The position numbers and the translations under genes were made by a program. DNA of 64,000 nucleotides from an uncultured Clostridium sp. (GTDB lineage: Bacteria; Bacillota; Clostridia; Lachnospirales; Lachnospiraceae). Shown here piece after piece: positions 24,854 to 33,528 of this stretch. The notes under the pieces are model-generated. The model saw nothing but the letters and a program-made list of their open reading frames with translations, was not told the origin of the DNA and ran no database searches. The stretch covers positions 1-64,000 of the forward strand of contig CAMNRM010000013.1 in the NCBI GenBank assembly GCA_946553025.1, read 5' to 3'. Every line of letters starts with the position of its first letter. Positions within the stretch are counted from its first letter, which is position 1.

Positions 24854-26593
24854 GTGGAAGTTACTTATGGCAATGAGGGTAAGAAATGTTATTTATATCT
24901 GAGAGTGTCAACAGCCATGCAGGTAGATGGGTATAGTCTTGAGGCCCAGGAGGAGTGGCTTAGGAAGCGTGCCGATTATGAGGGTATGATTATTGCTGGC
25001 ATATATTGTGATGGGGGTAAGTCTGGTAAGAATATTGAAGGACGACCGGAATTTATGAGGATGCTTTCAGATATCGAGAGCAAGAAGGATAATGTGAGTT
25101 TTGTTCTAGTGTTCAAGCTGTCGAGGTTTGGCCGTAATGCAGCGGATGTGTTGGTTTCCTTGCGTAAGATGCAGAAGTATGGTGTGAATCTTATCTGTGT
25201 TCATGAGTCCATTGACTCATCAAAGGATTCGGGCAAGCTGATGATCACAATCTTGTCAGCGGTTGCGGAGATTGAGCGTGATAATATTCTGGTGCAGACT
25301 ATGGAAGGTCGAAAGCAGAAAGCCAGAGATGGCCGATGGAATGGGGGCTTTGCACCATATGGTTATAGACTTAATAACGGAAAGCTGGAGGTGGCAGAAG
25401 ACGAAAAAGGTTTAATTCAGGAGATATTCAGGCTGTATGTAGAAGATGGCCTTGGTGTGAATGGTGTTGCCAGAGTATTGAACGAGAAAGGGGTAACGAA
25501 AAAAGTACGCCAGAATGGTACTCAAGAGGCAATCAATATCTCCTTTGTTCGAGGTGTTCTTGAAAATCCAGTATATGATGGTAAGATTGCATATGGCAGG
25601 AGAAAGCATCAGCTTAAAGAAGGATCAGATTACGAATATGAAACAGTAAAGCCAGAAGAGTATATTTTGGTGGATGGAGTACATGAGGCATTGATCGAAC
25701 ATAACGTTTGGATCGAGGCTTGCAGGCTCCGTAAGGAAACAGGTGGCTGTAATAAGCGAAAGTACAATTTTGGCAGGCGGCATTTGCTTTCAGGTATTAT
25801 CAAATGTCCAGTGTGCGGCAACGGTATGTACGGAAATGTAAATCGCAAGAAATACAAGGGTACTGATGAGATTTACAGTGAATATTACTATTATCAATGT
25901 AAGCATAGGAGAAGTGCCCTGGGGGTAAGAAAATGTGAATATAATTTTCAGTGGCGGCAGAATGTAATCAATAAGGCTGTCGAGACCGTCATTTATAGAC
26001 TGATACATGAACAGAAGTTTATTGATACAATAAAGAGTAAAATCGGTACTGAGATAGATACTTCAGAAATTGATAAGGAATTGGATAATTATAGAAAACA
26101 GTTGCAGAAGGCGCAGCACAACAAGGACAGGTATATAGAAAAACAGAATGCTTTAGATTTGGATGATCGCCATTATGATCGCAAAATGCAGGATTATGAA
26201 GAGCAGATTGAGGGTTTTTATGAGAAGATAGAGGGTATTGAAATTGCGATAGCAGAGCTTGAACAGCGTAAAATAAGTATTAGAAGGCAGTCTATTACTG
26301 TCGATAATATTTATAAGTACCTGATATATTTTGACACGGCCTATGCAGACCTTTCAGATGATGAAAAAAGGAGTATTTTGGAAAATTTGATAGAAGCGGT
26401 ACATATCTATCCGGAGCAGCAGCCCAATGGTCAGATATTAAAACGTATTGATTTTAAACTCCCTATATTTTATAATGGAGAAGAGGCTGGGGCTTTGTGT
26501 TGGGACAAAGATGGACACGTGGAAACGGTGTGTCTTTTGAGAAATCGAAAACCTGATACAAAAGTTAATTTAAGGGTTTACAAGCAGGTTTAA
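24854..26593 (+). CDS. Large serine recombinase (element integrase)
   Basis: 579 residues from a GTG start after AAAGGAG. N-terminal resolvase domain (about 10-155) with catalytic Ser19 and Arg17 in LYLRVSTAMQ, and FKLSRFGRN later. Recombinase domain follows at about 170-300 (GGFAPYGYRL ... INISFVRGVLENPVY). A zinc ribbon starts CPVCGNGMYG near 318. Then comes a coiled coil (about 420-500) and a C-terminal tail. This is the architecture of TndX/TnpX-like integrases of mobilizable and conjugative elements in Clostridia. Expected to catalyse att-site integration and excision. As the last element gene, its own 3' end probably abuts the attachment site. Confidence 0.92.
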   Translation: MEVTYGNEGKKCYLYLRVSTAMQVDGYSLEAQEEWLRKRADYEGMIIAGIYCDGGKSGKNIEGRPEFMRMLSDIESKKDNVSFVLVFKLSRFGRNAADVLVSLRKMQKYGVNLICVHESIDSSKDSGKLMITILSAVAEIERDNILVQTMEGRKQKARDGRWNGGFAPYGYRLNNGKLEVAEDEKGLIQEIFRLYVEDGLGVNGVARVLNEKGVTKKVRQNGTQEAINISFVRGVLENPVYDGKIAYGRRKHQLKEGSDYEYETVKPEEYILVDGVHEALIEHNVWIEACRLRKETGGCNKRKYNFGRRHLLSGIIKCPVCGNGMYGNVNRKKYKGTDEIYSEYYYYQCKHRRSALGVRKCEYNFQWRQNVINKAVETVIYRLIHEQKFIDTIKSKIGTEIDTSEIDKELDNYRKQLQKAQHNKDRYIEKQNALDLDDRHYDRKMQDYEEQIEGFYEKIEGIEIAIAELEQRKISIRRQSITVDNIYKYLIYFDTAYADLSDDEKRSILENLIEAVHIYPEQQPNGQILKRIDFKLPIFYNGEEAGALCWDKDGHVETVCLLRNRKPDTKVNLRVYKQV

Positions 26594-26666
26594 AGTGTAA
26601 AATAAGTGTATGCTTCACTTTGGGAGGTTTCCTTCACATTGAAAGAGTTCTGATGGCAATTTGTTA

Positions 26667-26695
26667 GTGACAAAAATGTCACTTTATAGTATAAT
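26667..26695 (+). promoter_or_regulatory. Possible promoter and palindrome at the element-chromosome junction
   Basis: GTGACA (26667-26672) and TATAAT (26690-26695) are 17 bp apart. GTGACAAAAATGTCAC (26667-26682) is an inverted repeat, and TGTCACTTT recurs at 26677, 26698 and 26714. Alternatively the TGTCACT words are a coding relic (Asn-Val-Thr repeats) of the truncated gene at 26705. Confidence 0.4.
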
Positions 26696-26704
26696 GGTGT
26701 CACT

Positions 26705-26905
26705 TTGGATGTCACTTTGAGCGGAACGGAGATGGCAGTCCTTGCTATTTTGAAGCAAAAACCAGATTCATCAAGGGTTGAAATTGCGGATAAGATTTCT
26801 AAAACTGTAAGAACAGTGCAAAGAGCATTGGATTCATTGAGGGATAAAGGCTATATCAGAAGAGTGGGTTCTAAACAAAATTCAATATGGGAAGTATTGA
26901 AGTGA
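26705..26905 (+). pseudogene. C-terminal remnant of an ATP-binding HTH regulator
   Basis: The 66-residue frame (TTG start, no ribosome binding site seen) reads LSGTEMAVLAILKQKPDSSRVE, then ISKTVRTVQRALDSL and VGSKQNSIWEVL. This is the C-terminal winged helix of AlbA_2/DUF4062-like ATP-binding transcriptional regulators. Those proteins often carry an NVTVNVT linker, here represented by the preceding TGTCACT repeats in the same frame, interrupted by a TAG at about 26686. The N-terminal domains are missing and recombinase lies just upstream, so this may be the chromosomal gene cut by integration. Possible short expressed HTH remains open. Confidence 0.6.
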
Positions 26906-26933
26906 AATCATGCCATAAAAGTAAATCAAAATT

Positions 26934-26957
26934 GAATCGGGAAACCGGTTCTTTTTT
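26934..26957 (+). terminator. Rho-independent terminator
   Basis: GAATCGG (26934-26940), GAAA loop, CCGGTTC (26945-26951), then six T residues. Confidence 0.9.
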
Positions 26958-27031
26958 GATGTAGGGAAGGAGGCGGGTATATCACAAGCCAGTGCTGCGG
27001 AAGCACAGTTTCACTACAAGTCGCCAAACGA

Positions 27032-27060
27032 TTGAATAAAACTGCTTTTAATGCTATACT
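27032..27060 (+). promoter_or_regulatory. Promoter of the sensory operon
   Basis: -35 TTGAAT (27032-27037), 17-bp spacer, -10 TATACT (27055-27060), 27 bp before the start at 27088. Confidence 0.75.
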
Positions 27061-27087
27061 AAAAGAAATTTTGTACAGGGGGACGGT

Positions 27088-28089
27088 ATGAAGCTTAATA
27101 TTCAAAGGATTTTTCTTCTGGTCAACCTTCTTTTGTATGTTCCGGTAGCGGTGCTGCTGTGGGCAGGTTTGAGCAGGAAAGATTATTCGGCGAATCAGAA
27201 GGAAAACTGTTATCGGATTGGTGTCAGCTATATGACGATGAATAATGAATTTTATAAAATTGTAAATGAAGAAATCCTCAACCGTGCAGAGATGGAGGGA
27301 GATCAGGTAATCCTGCGCGATCCGGCTCTTAATGCGGATCGGCAGATTGAACAGATTGAGGCAATGCTTGCGATGGACGTGGATGTTCTGGTGGTGACGC
27401 CGGTGGATGGAAAACGCCTGTCTGAGGTTTTAAACAAGGCAAAGGAACAGGGCGTTTATATCGTTGTTGTGGATACGAATCTGGAAGATGAGCGGCTTGC
27501 GGACTGTACGATTACTTCGGATAATTATTCTGCGGGCTGTCTGGTGGGGCAGTATTTTTTAAAAGAAAATCAATTCGAGGAAAATCCATCCGAGGAGAAG
27601 CAGGACGCCAATCTCCTGGTGATGACGCATGATTCGGCAAAATCCGGGCAGGACAGGGTGCAGGGGTTTTTAGATGTTGTGGAAAAAAGCGACAGGGTTC
27701 ATGTTGTACAGCGCATCAATTGTGACGGACAATTAGAGATTGCCATGCCAAAGATCGAGGAGGTTATCCGTAAAGGCACTGCCTTTGACACGGTATTCTG
27801 CCTGAATGATTTGGCAGCCGTCGGGGTGGTTGCTGCCCTGGACGAGCATGAACTTTTAGAACGGGTGAAGGTGTACGGGATTGATGCCTCCCCGGATGCA
27901 AAAGCGCTGATTAAAGAGGGAATGATGTCGGCTTCCTCGGCGCAGTTTCCTTCCCGCATCGGGCAGACTGCCGCAGATGTGATTTACCGTCTTCTGTGTG
28001 GGGAGGATGTTGAAAAGGAGATCCTTCTGCCGGTGGAACTGGTGACCCGGGAAAATGTGGAGGAGTACAGCATTGCCCGGTGGCAGTAG
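27088..28089 (+). CDS. Membrane-anchored sugar-binding protein (ribose-binding type)
   Basis: 333 residues. Residues 8-27 form an uncleaved-looking anchor (FLLVNLLLYVPVAVLLWAGL). The rest is a Peripla_BP_4/LacI-like fold: YRIGVSYMTMNNEFYKIV, VDVLVVTPVDG, VYIVVVDTNL and SDNYSAGCLVGQYF. It lies directly before a sensor kinase, so it likely presents bound sugar to the kinase rather than to a transporter (no permease nearby). This is inference from gene order. Confidence 0.85.
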   Translation: MKLNIQRIFLLVNLLLYVPVAVLLWAGLSRKDYSANQKENCYRIGVSYMTMNNEFYKIVNEEILNRAEMEGDQVILRDPALNADRQIEQIEAMLAMDVDVLVVTPVDGKRLSEVLNKAKEQGVYIVVVDTNLEDERLADCTITSDNYSAGCLVGQYFLKENQFEENPSEEKQDANLLVMTHDSAKSGQDRVQGFLDVVEKSDRVHVVQRINCDGQLEIAMPKIEEVIRKGTAFDTVFCLNDLAAVGVVAALDEHELLERVKVYGIDASPDAKALIKEGMMSASSAQFPSRIGQTAADVIYRLLCGEDVEKEILLPVELVTRENVEEYSIARWQ

Positions 28090-28107
28090 GATGAGGGGGG
28101 ATTTTTG

Positions 28108-29439
28108 ATGGAGATTACCGTTGACAGGAAAGATTATCCCAGGGTTGTTCTGAACACGATGAAAAATTTGAATATGGTCATTATCCTCTATCTGACGATG
28201 GTGACTGTACACAGTCTGTCCGGATATATTGCTGAAAATTCGGCGATGGATTTTCTGCTTCGGGCAAAGCAGGTGCCTGTGGCACCGTGGAAGCTTCCGG
28301 TGATTGCTGTGGGGCTGTATCTGTGCCTGCTTCTTTTGCTGTCCATTCCCTGCAGAAGGAAGCTGTGGTTTCTGCTGAAAACCCTGGTTGAACTGGGGAT
28401 TGTCTTTGCGGTCAGTTCTGTGCTGAGTTTTGGCTACACCGGTACGGTGCTTTTAATTATTGCCGACACGATGAGTTATTTTCCTGACCGAAAACAGAGA
28501 ATCCTGTTTGTGGCGGGGATATTTGCCGCCTATCTTTTGATGGACTATGATCTGCTGTCGGCAAGATATTCCATCATTTCCTTAGAAACCTGCTGGGCTT
28601 ATTACAGCGGCAGGGTGCAGTCTTTGCTTCTGGGGGTACGGAATATCTTAAATTCATTAAATATGATTGTATTTATCAGCTATACCATTGTGCTGATTTT
28701 GGAAGAAGTAAAGGAAAAAGAGAGGATACTGGGGCTGAATGAACGGCTGAGCCTTGCCAACCAGGAATTAAGGCTGGCGAATGAAAAGCTGGAGGAGTAT
28801 GCAAAGGAATCCGAAAAAACCGCGGAAACGCGGGAGAGGAACCGCCTTGCCCGGGAAATTCATGATACGCTGGGCCATTCCCTGACCGGGATTATCACGG
28901 GAATTGATGCCTGTGTTATGCTGGTGGATATTGCCCCGGAAGCGACGAAAGAGCAGCTGAAGGCGATTGCCAATGTAGCCAGGCAGGGAGTTAAGGATGT
29001 GCGGCGCTCGGTCAAGGCGCTTCGTCCGGATGCCCTGGAAACCCTGGATCTTCAATCGGCCATTATCCAGATGATTGAGGAGATCCGGCGTTCTACAGGG
29101 GTGGATATCGATGAACGGATAGATACCAGGCTGAACGGATTCAATAAAGATGAAGAAGATGTGATTTACCGGATTGTCCAGGAATCCATCACCAACGCAA
29201 TCCGCCACGGAAAGGCAGATAAGATCAAGGTAAAGATTGACCGGCAGTACAATATGCTCAATATTCATGTGGAGGATAACGGCGTGGGCTGTGCCAATGT
29301 GCAGAAAGGCTTTGGATTACATCATATGGAGGAACGGCTTGCGATGCTCAAGGGAAGTTTAAGCTATTGCGGGGATCATGGGTTTATCATCGATGCGGGA
29401 ATACCGATTCGATGGGGAACGGAGGATAAGGATGATTAA
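28108..29439 (+). CDS. Sensor histidine kinase of the NarL/DesK (HisKA_3) type
   Basis: Start at ATG 28108 after GAGGGGGG. The first 200 residues carry about five to six membrane segments. A coiled coil follows (about 205-240). The HisKA_3 dimerisation block has phospho-His in LAREIHDTLGHSLTG near residue 250. The ATPase shows ESITNAIRHG (N box) and EDNGVGC with GFGLHHMEERL (G boxes). Its 3' end overlaps the response regulator by 8 bp. No periplasmic sensor domain is large enough to bind sugar itself, so the adjacent binding proteins are likely the sensory input. Confidence 0.9.
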   Translation: MEITVDRKDYPRVVLNTMKNLNMVIILYLTMVTVHSLSGYIAENSAMDFLLRAKQVPVAPWKLPVIAVGLYLCLLLLLSIPCRRKLWFLLKTLVELGIVFAVSSVLSFGYTGTVLLIIADTMSYFPDRKQRILFVAGIFAAYLLMDYDLLSARYSIISLETCWAYYSGRVQSLLLGVRNILNSLNMIVFISYTIVLILEEVKEKERILGLNERLSLANQELRLANEKLEEYAKESEKTAETRERNRLAREIHDTLGHSLTGIITGIDACVMLVDIAPEATKEQLKAIANVARQGVKDVRRSVKALRPDALETLDLQSAIIQMIEEIRRSTGVDIDERIDTRLNGFNKDEEDVIYRIVQESITNAIRHGKADKIKVKIDRQYNMLNIHVEDNGVGCANVQKGFGLHHMEERLAMLKGSLSYCGDHGFIIDAGIPIRWGTEDKDD

Positions 29440-30109
29440 AGTATTGATTGCAGATGACCAGGAACTGATTCGGCAGAGCCTTACCATTATCTTAAACAGC
29501 GAAAAGGATCTTGAGGTAACGGACGCTGTAGCCAACGGGGTGGAAGTGATTCGCTCCATACGAAAAGAACGTCAGGATGTTATCCTGATGGATATTCGTA
29601 TGCCGGAGATGGACGGGGTGGTCTGCACACAGATTATTAAAGAGAACTACCCGGAGATTAAAATTATTATCCTGACGACCTTTGATGATGACGAGTACGT
29701 GTTTAACGCCTTAAAATACGGGGCCAGCGGCTATCTCCTTAAAGGGATTTCCATGAAAGAATTAAACGAAGCTATCCACAAGGTCTACCATGGGACGGCC
29801 ATGATCAATGAGGATATTGCCTCAAAGGTTGTCCGGCTGTTTTCGCGGATGGCACAGTCAAATATGGCGATTCAGGTTGATGAACGGCAGTCGGCAGACT
29901 TAAAGGACAGCGAATGGCAGGTGATTGTGCAGGTGGGAAGCGGGCTGTCGAATAAGGAGATTGCCGCAAAGCTGAACTTGTCGGACGGGACGGTCAGGAA
30001 CTGTATCAGTACGGTTTTAAGCAAACTGAACCTGCGGGATCGGACGCAGCTTGCCATATGGGCGGTGCAGACCGGAGCCGTGAATAAAATATTCGGAGAT
30101 GGAAATTAA
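29432..30109 (+). CDS. LuxR/NarL-family response regulator
   Basis: ATG 29432 (MIKVLIADDQ) after CGGAGG; 225 residues. Receiver domain with Asp8/9, phospho-acceptor Asp54 (ILMDIRMPEMDG), Thr in LTTFDDD and Lys in YLLKGIS. C-terminal LuxR HTH: GLSNKEIAAKLNLSDGTVRNCI. Partner of the kinase at 28108. Targets may include its own operon or the PTS genes downstream, unproven. Confidence 0.93.
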   Translation: MIKVLIADDQELIRQSLTIILNSEKDLEVTDAVANGVEVIRSIRKERQDVILMDIRMPEMDGVVCTQIIKENYPEIKIIILTTFDDDEYVFNALKYGASGYLLKGISMKELNEAIHKVYHGTAMINEDIASKVVRLFSRMAQSNMAIQVDERQSADLKDSEWQVIVQVGSGLSNKEIAAKLNLSDGTVRNCISTVLSKLNLRDRTQLAIWAVQTGAVNKIFGDGN

Positions 30110-31443
30110 TGGAAAAACAAACGGAAAAGAAATACCAGATTCGGGCGGGGATCTGCGCATTTTTTCTGCTGGTTATCGGGCTGATTGCCACGGATAATTA
30201 CAAAAAGCTTCCGGGATTTCATAAAGATGTACTGCAGATTGGCGTGTTCAGCGACAGCTACTGGGAAGTGCCAAATGGCTGGGCCTACCGGATTGCCGAG
30301 GATGCCATAGCCCGCTTTGAAGAGCAGCATCCGGGCGTCAGGGTGGAATACGTGAGCGGCATTATCAAGGAAGATTACTCGGATTGGCTGTCCGGGCAGA
30401 TGATGAAGGGGGAGGCTCCGGATGTCTTTTTTGTGTTGGGCGAGCATTTTAATGATTTTGCCGAAGCGGGCGTATTAAAAAATCTGGACGGTTTGATTAA
30501 AGAGGATGAGGAATTTTTGCCGGAGAGGTATTATTCTTCCGCCTATGCCTACGGAAACTATGAGGGAACGCAGTATGCCCTGCCTTTTACCTGTGCTCCG
30601 AAACTGATGTTTGTCAATAAAACTATTTTGGAAAAGGAAGGCATTGCCCTGCCCGAAAATCACTGGACCTGGGATGATTTTTACCGGATCTGCAGCGAAG
30701 TGACAAAAGATACGGATGGAGATGGGACACCGGACCAGTTTGGCACGGTGGGCTATACCTGGGAGGATGCCTTTGACTCCAACGGGGTAATGCTCTTTGA
30801 CGAGAAGGGAAAGGAGTGCTATCTGACCGATTCCAAGGCCGGTGCCGCCGTTGCTTTTATCGAAAAAATGGAGGAACTAAACGAGGGCTACAGCGTTTCC
30901 AGCAAAGATTTTGCTCTGGGCAATGTGGTTTTTCAGCCCATGCTTTTTTCGGAATACCGCGCCTATAAGTCCTATCCACTGAGTATAAAAAAGTATTCGG
31001 GCTTTGCCTGGGACTGTCTGATGATGCCTGCCGGGCCGGACGGGGAGAATATTTCCCGCTTAGATACCCTGCTGCTTGCCATAAATCCATCGACCGTGCA
31101 CAGCAAAGAGGCGTGGGAGATGGTAAAGCTTCTGACCGGCGATGAAGCCATCCAGTCCGAAATATTTACTTACTCCGAGGGGGTGCCGGTGCTTAGGGAT
31201 GTGGTGGAGGCCGAGGAAAACCAGAAGTTTTTTGCTCTGGAATCCGATTCCTCCCATGTGCTGAACTTTCCTATGTTAAGCCATGCGGTGGAACAGGCTG
31301 TGGTGATTCCGCGCTTCCATAATTACGATAATGCGGTTTCTGAGGTTGACCGGGCGATACAGGCGATTTTACAGAGCAATTCCAATATCAATATGGAAAC
31401 CATTATTCAAAACAGGAAAATTAATCGTTATCTCAACCATTGA
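30109..31443 (+). CDS. Extracellular solute-binding protein, family 1, membrane-anchored
   Basis: Starts at the last base region of the regulator gene (ATG 30109 sharing the A of its TAA stop). Residues 12-28 form the anchor (AGICAFFLLVIGLIATD); no lipobox cysteine. SBP_bac_1 features: IARFEEQHPGVRVEY, GEAPDVFFV, ALPFTCAPKLMFVNK, HWTWDDFYRICSE. 444 residues. Lacks its own permease. Membership in the operon suggests it senses sugar or peptide together with 27088, but it could serve a distant transporter. Confidence 0.85.
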   Translation: MEKQTEKKYQIRAGICAFFLLVIGLIATDNYKKLPGFHKDVLQIGVFSDSYWEVPNGWAYRIAEDAIARFEEQHPGVRVEYVSGIIKEDYSDWLSGQMMKGEAPDVFFVLGEHFNDFAEAGVLKNLDGLIKEDEEFLPERYYSSAYAYGNYEGTQYALPFTCAPKLMFVNKTILEKEGIALPENHWTWDDFYRICSEVTKDTDGDGTPDQFGTVGYTWEDAFDSNGVMLFDEKGKECYLTDSKAGAAVAFIEKMEELNEGYSVSSKDFALGNVVFQPMLFSEYRAYKSYPLSIKKYSGFAWDCLMMPAGPDGENISRLDTLLLAINPSTVHSKEAWEMVKLLTGDEAIQSEIFTYSEGVPVLRDVVEAEENQKFFALESDSSHVLNFPMLSHAVEQAVVIPRFHNYDNAVSEVDRAIQAILQSNSNINMETIIQNRKINRYLNH

Positions 31444-31462
31444 ACCGGAAATACAGATGGGG

Positions 31463-31488
31463 GTTACTGTTTATACGTTCACAGCAAC
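31463..31488. repeat. Intergenic 26-bp quasi-palindrome, copy 1
   Basis: Begins GTTACTGTTTATAC and ends GTTCACAGCAAC, followed by GGGCAAAA. Related copies lie at 41304, 45402, 54517 and 55927, with a poor one at 60488. Confidence 0.8.
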
Positions 31489-31572
31489 GGGCAAAAATCC
31501 ATGAAAAATTCTAAACAACTGCATATGACAAATATCATAAAAAAGAAGTGACAGATGACCGGAAAAAGAAGT

Positions 31573-31607
31573 GACACATGTAAGGTGAACATGTGCCGCT
31601 TTTTTTA
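31573..31607 (+). terminator. Terminator before the PTS operon
   Basis: CACATGT (31575-31581) pairs with ACATGTG (31589-31595), followed by a T run from 31600. Just upstream AAAAAGAAGTGACA is repeated at about 31541 and 31563. Confidence 0.7.
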
Positions 31608-31664
31608 TATACTGAAATCACGATAAAACAAGAACTTCTTAAGGGAAATGGAAGGAGGCAGGAG

Positions 31665-32093
31665 ATGAAATACATCTTATTAGTGAGCCACGGAACGATG
31701 GCACAGGGGGTACACAGTGTACTGGAAATGCTTGTCGGAGAGGGACGGGAAGATATTTTATCCACAAGCTTAAAAAACGGCATGGGTGCCGATGAATTTG
31801 CCGAAAACGTGCGCCAGTGCGTTTCTGTTGTTAAGGAGGATGATGAACTCCTTGTATTTGCAGATTTAATCGGCGGTTCTCCGCTGACGACGACGGCCAA
31901 TGTGCTGGCAGAAGAAGGGCTTTTAGGCCGCACGACCATGGTCGGAGGGATGAACCTTCCGCTGGTGGTCAGTGCTGTGGTTGCCAAGGACAGCATGGAA
32001 AGCGGAGCGCTTGTCGATGGGCTGATTCCTGAAGCACGGGAAGCACTGAAGCGATTTACGGTAGCAGTAAGTGAATCCGAAGATGAGATATAA
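31665..32093 (+). CDS. PTS mannose-family EIIA component
   Basis: Start at ATG 31665 (MKYILLVSHGTMAQG) after GGAAGGAGGCAGGAG; 142 residues. His9 in VSHG is the phosphorylation site, and GGSPLTTTANVL is typical. EIIA-Man accepts phosphate from HPr and passes it to EIIB. The 3' end carries a short duplication: GAAGATGAGATAT occurs inside the last codons and again just after the stop. Confidence 0.92.
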   Translation: MKYILLVSHGTMAQGVHSVLEMLVGEGREDILSTSLKNGMGADEFAENVRQCVSVVKEDDELLVFADLIGGSPLTTTANVLAEEGLLGRTTMVGGMNLPLVVSAVVAKDSMESGALVDGLIPEAREALKRFTVAVSESEDEI

Positions 32094-32180
32094 ATAAATC
32101 GGAAGATGAGATATCGATAAAACACAGAAAAAGGCAAAATAATTAAAAAAAATAAAAACAAAATCAGGAGGATAATTATT

Positions 32181-32675
32181 ATGGCAATTTCATTTATTCG
32201 CGTAGATGACCGGATGATTCATGGACAGACCTGCACAAGATGGGCATTGGAATATCCCTGTGACGGATTGATTGCGGTGAATAATGCAGCGGCAAAAAAT
32301 TCCGTGTTAAAGGCTGCTTACAAGAGCGCAAGCGGCAAGAAGACCTTTGTATGGTCGGTGGAGGAGTTTAAAGAAAAAAGTGAGAAGGTGTTAAACAGCA
32401 AGGATAATTATTTCCTGATCACTAAAAATCCGCTGGATATGGAAACGATTCTGGTGAAACAGGGCTTAAAGCCGGGAATCAAAACGGTCATTATCGGGCC
32501 TTGCAATGATCGTCCGGGGACGACCAAGCTGGGAAATAACCAGTCCATCACCCAGGAAGAGGCGCAGGCGCTGGAAAATATCATGAATGCCGGATATGAA
32601 GTAGAGTTTGCTCTTTTAAAGGATGAAGCCATCGGAAACTGGAAAAAGTTCAGAGGACAGTTTGGATTCCACTAA
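32181..32675 (+). CDS. PTS mannose/fructose/sorbose-family EIIB component
   Basis: 164 residues, ATG after AGGAGG. The family motif IRVDDRMIHGQTCTRW contains phospho-His14. Usual length. It receives phosphate from EIIA and phosphorylates the sugar at the IIC/IID channel. The substrate within mannose, fructose, sorbose and amino-sugar types cannot be read from sequence alone. Confidence 0.93.
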   Translation: MAISFIRVDDRMIHGQTCTRWALEYPCDGLIAVNNAAAKNSVLKAAYKSASGKKTFVWSVEEFKEKSEKVLNSKDNYFLITKNPLDMETILVKQGLKPGIKTVIIGPCNDRPGTTKLGNNQSITQEEAQALENIMNAGYEVEFALLKDEAIGNWKKFRGQFGFH

Positions 32676-32687
32676 GGAGGTAGGATT

Positions 32688-33527
32688 ATGACGATCAGTT
32701 GGTTGCAGGCGGCTTTGCTCGGCCTGTTTGCATGTCTGTCAAGTATGCCCGGTATGGGCGGTTCATCGATTGGCAACTATACATTGGGAAGGCCCTTAAT
32801 CGGCGGTTTTATCTGCGGTCTGATTCTGGGAGATATGACAACCGGAATTTTAGTGGGATGCGCCATGCAGGTGGTTTATATTGCGCTGGTTACTCCCGGA
32901 GGTACGGTATCTGCAGATGTCCGTGCCGTCAGCTACATAGGAATTCCTCTGGCCATGGTTGCTTTAAAGAGTTATGGACTGGAAGCAACATCCACAGAGG
33001 GTGCGGCACTTGCCACTTCTTTTGGTGCCATGGTCGGCACACTGGGAACGGTATTATTTTACGGAACAGCAACCATAAACCTGGCATGGCAGCACATTGG
33101 CTGGCAGGCTGTAGAAAAAAGGGATTATCACAAGTTATACGTTGTAGATATGGTTCTTCCGTGGATTTCCCATTTTATCTGTTCGTTTATCCCGACACTG
33201 ATTATGTGTAAGATGGGAACCAGCGTTGTAGAACTGATTAAGACAACCCTTCCCATGGACGGAATTGCCATGAAGACTTTATTTACGGTTGGCTCTCTCC
33301 TTCCCTGCGTAGGTATTGCCATTCTTTTAAAGCAGATTGTAAAGCAGGTAACGGATTTCATTCCCTATCTGTTTGGATTTACCCTGGCGGCGTCCATGGG
33401 GATCAACCTGGTATCCGCAACCGTTATTGCCGGAATGTTTGCTGTGATTAACTATAAAATTAAGATGCTGTCCGTGAGCAAGGCTGTAGCTGCTGATGGA
33501 TGGGACGATGATGAGGAGGAAATCTGA
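32688..33527 (+). CDS. PTS mannose-family EIIC permease
   Basis: 279 residues, multiple membrane segments. Signature LFACLSSMPGMGGSSIGNYTLGRPLIGGFICGLILGD and MQVVYIALVTPGG near the start. Ends with an acidic tail (WDDDEEEI). Start ATG 32688 after AAGGAGG. Forms the sugar channel with EIID. Confidence 0.93.
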   Translation: MTISWLQAALLGLFACLSSMPGMGGSSIGNYTLGRPLIGGFICGLILGDMTTGILVGCAMQVVYIALVTPGGTVSADVRAVSYIGIPLAMVALKSYGLEATSTEGAALATSFGAMVGTLGTVLFYGTATINLAWQHIGWQAVEKRDYHKLYVVDMVLPWISHFICSFIPTLIMCKMGTSVVELIKTTLPMDGIAMKTLFTVGSLLPCVGIAILLKQIVKQVTDFIPYLFGFTLAASMGINLVSATVIAGMFAVINYKIKMLSVSKAVAADGWDDDEEEI

Positions 33528-33528
33528 C

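Noticed and set aside
27856-28212. Minus-strand frame opposite the binding protein and kinase genes
   Set aside because: A shadow frame of GC-rich coding sequence; no start signal and the opposite strand is well supported.
31444-31664. Sigma-54 promoter for the mannose-type PTS
   Set aside because: Such operons are often sigma-54 dependent, but no TGGCAC-N5-TTGC type site was visible in the upstream region.
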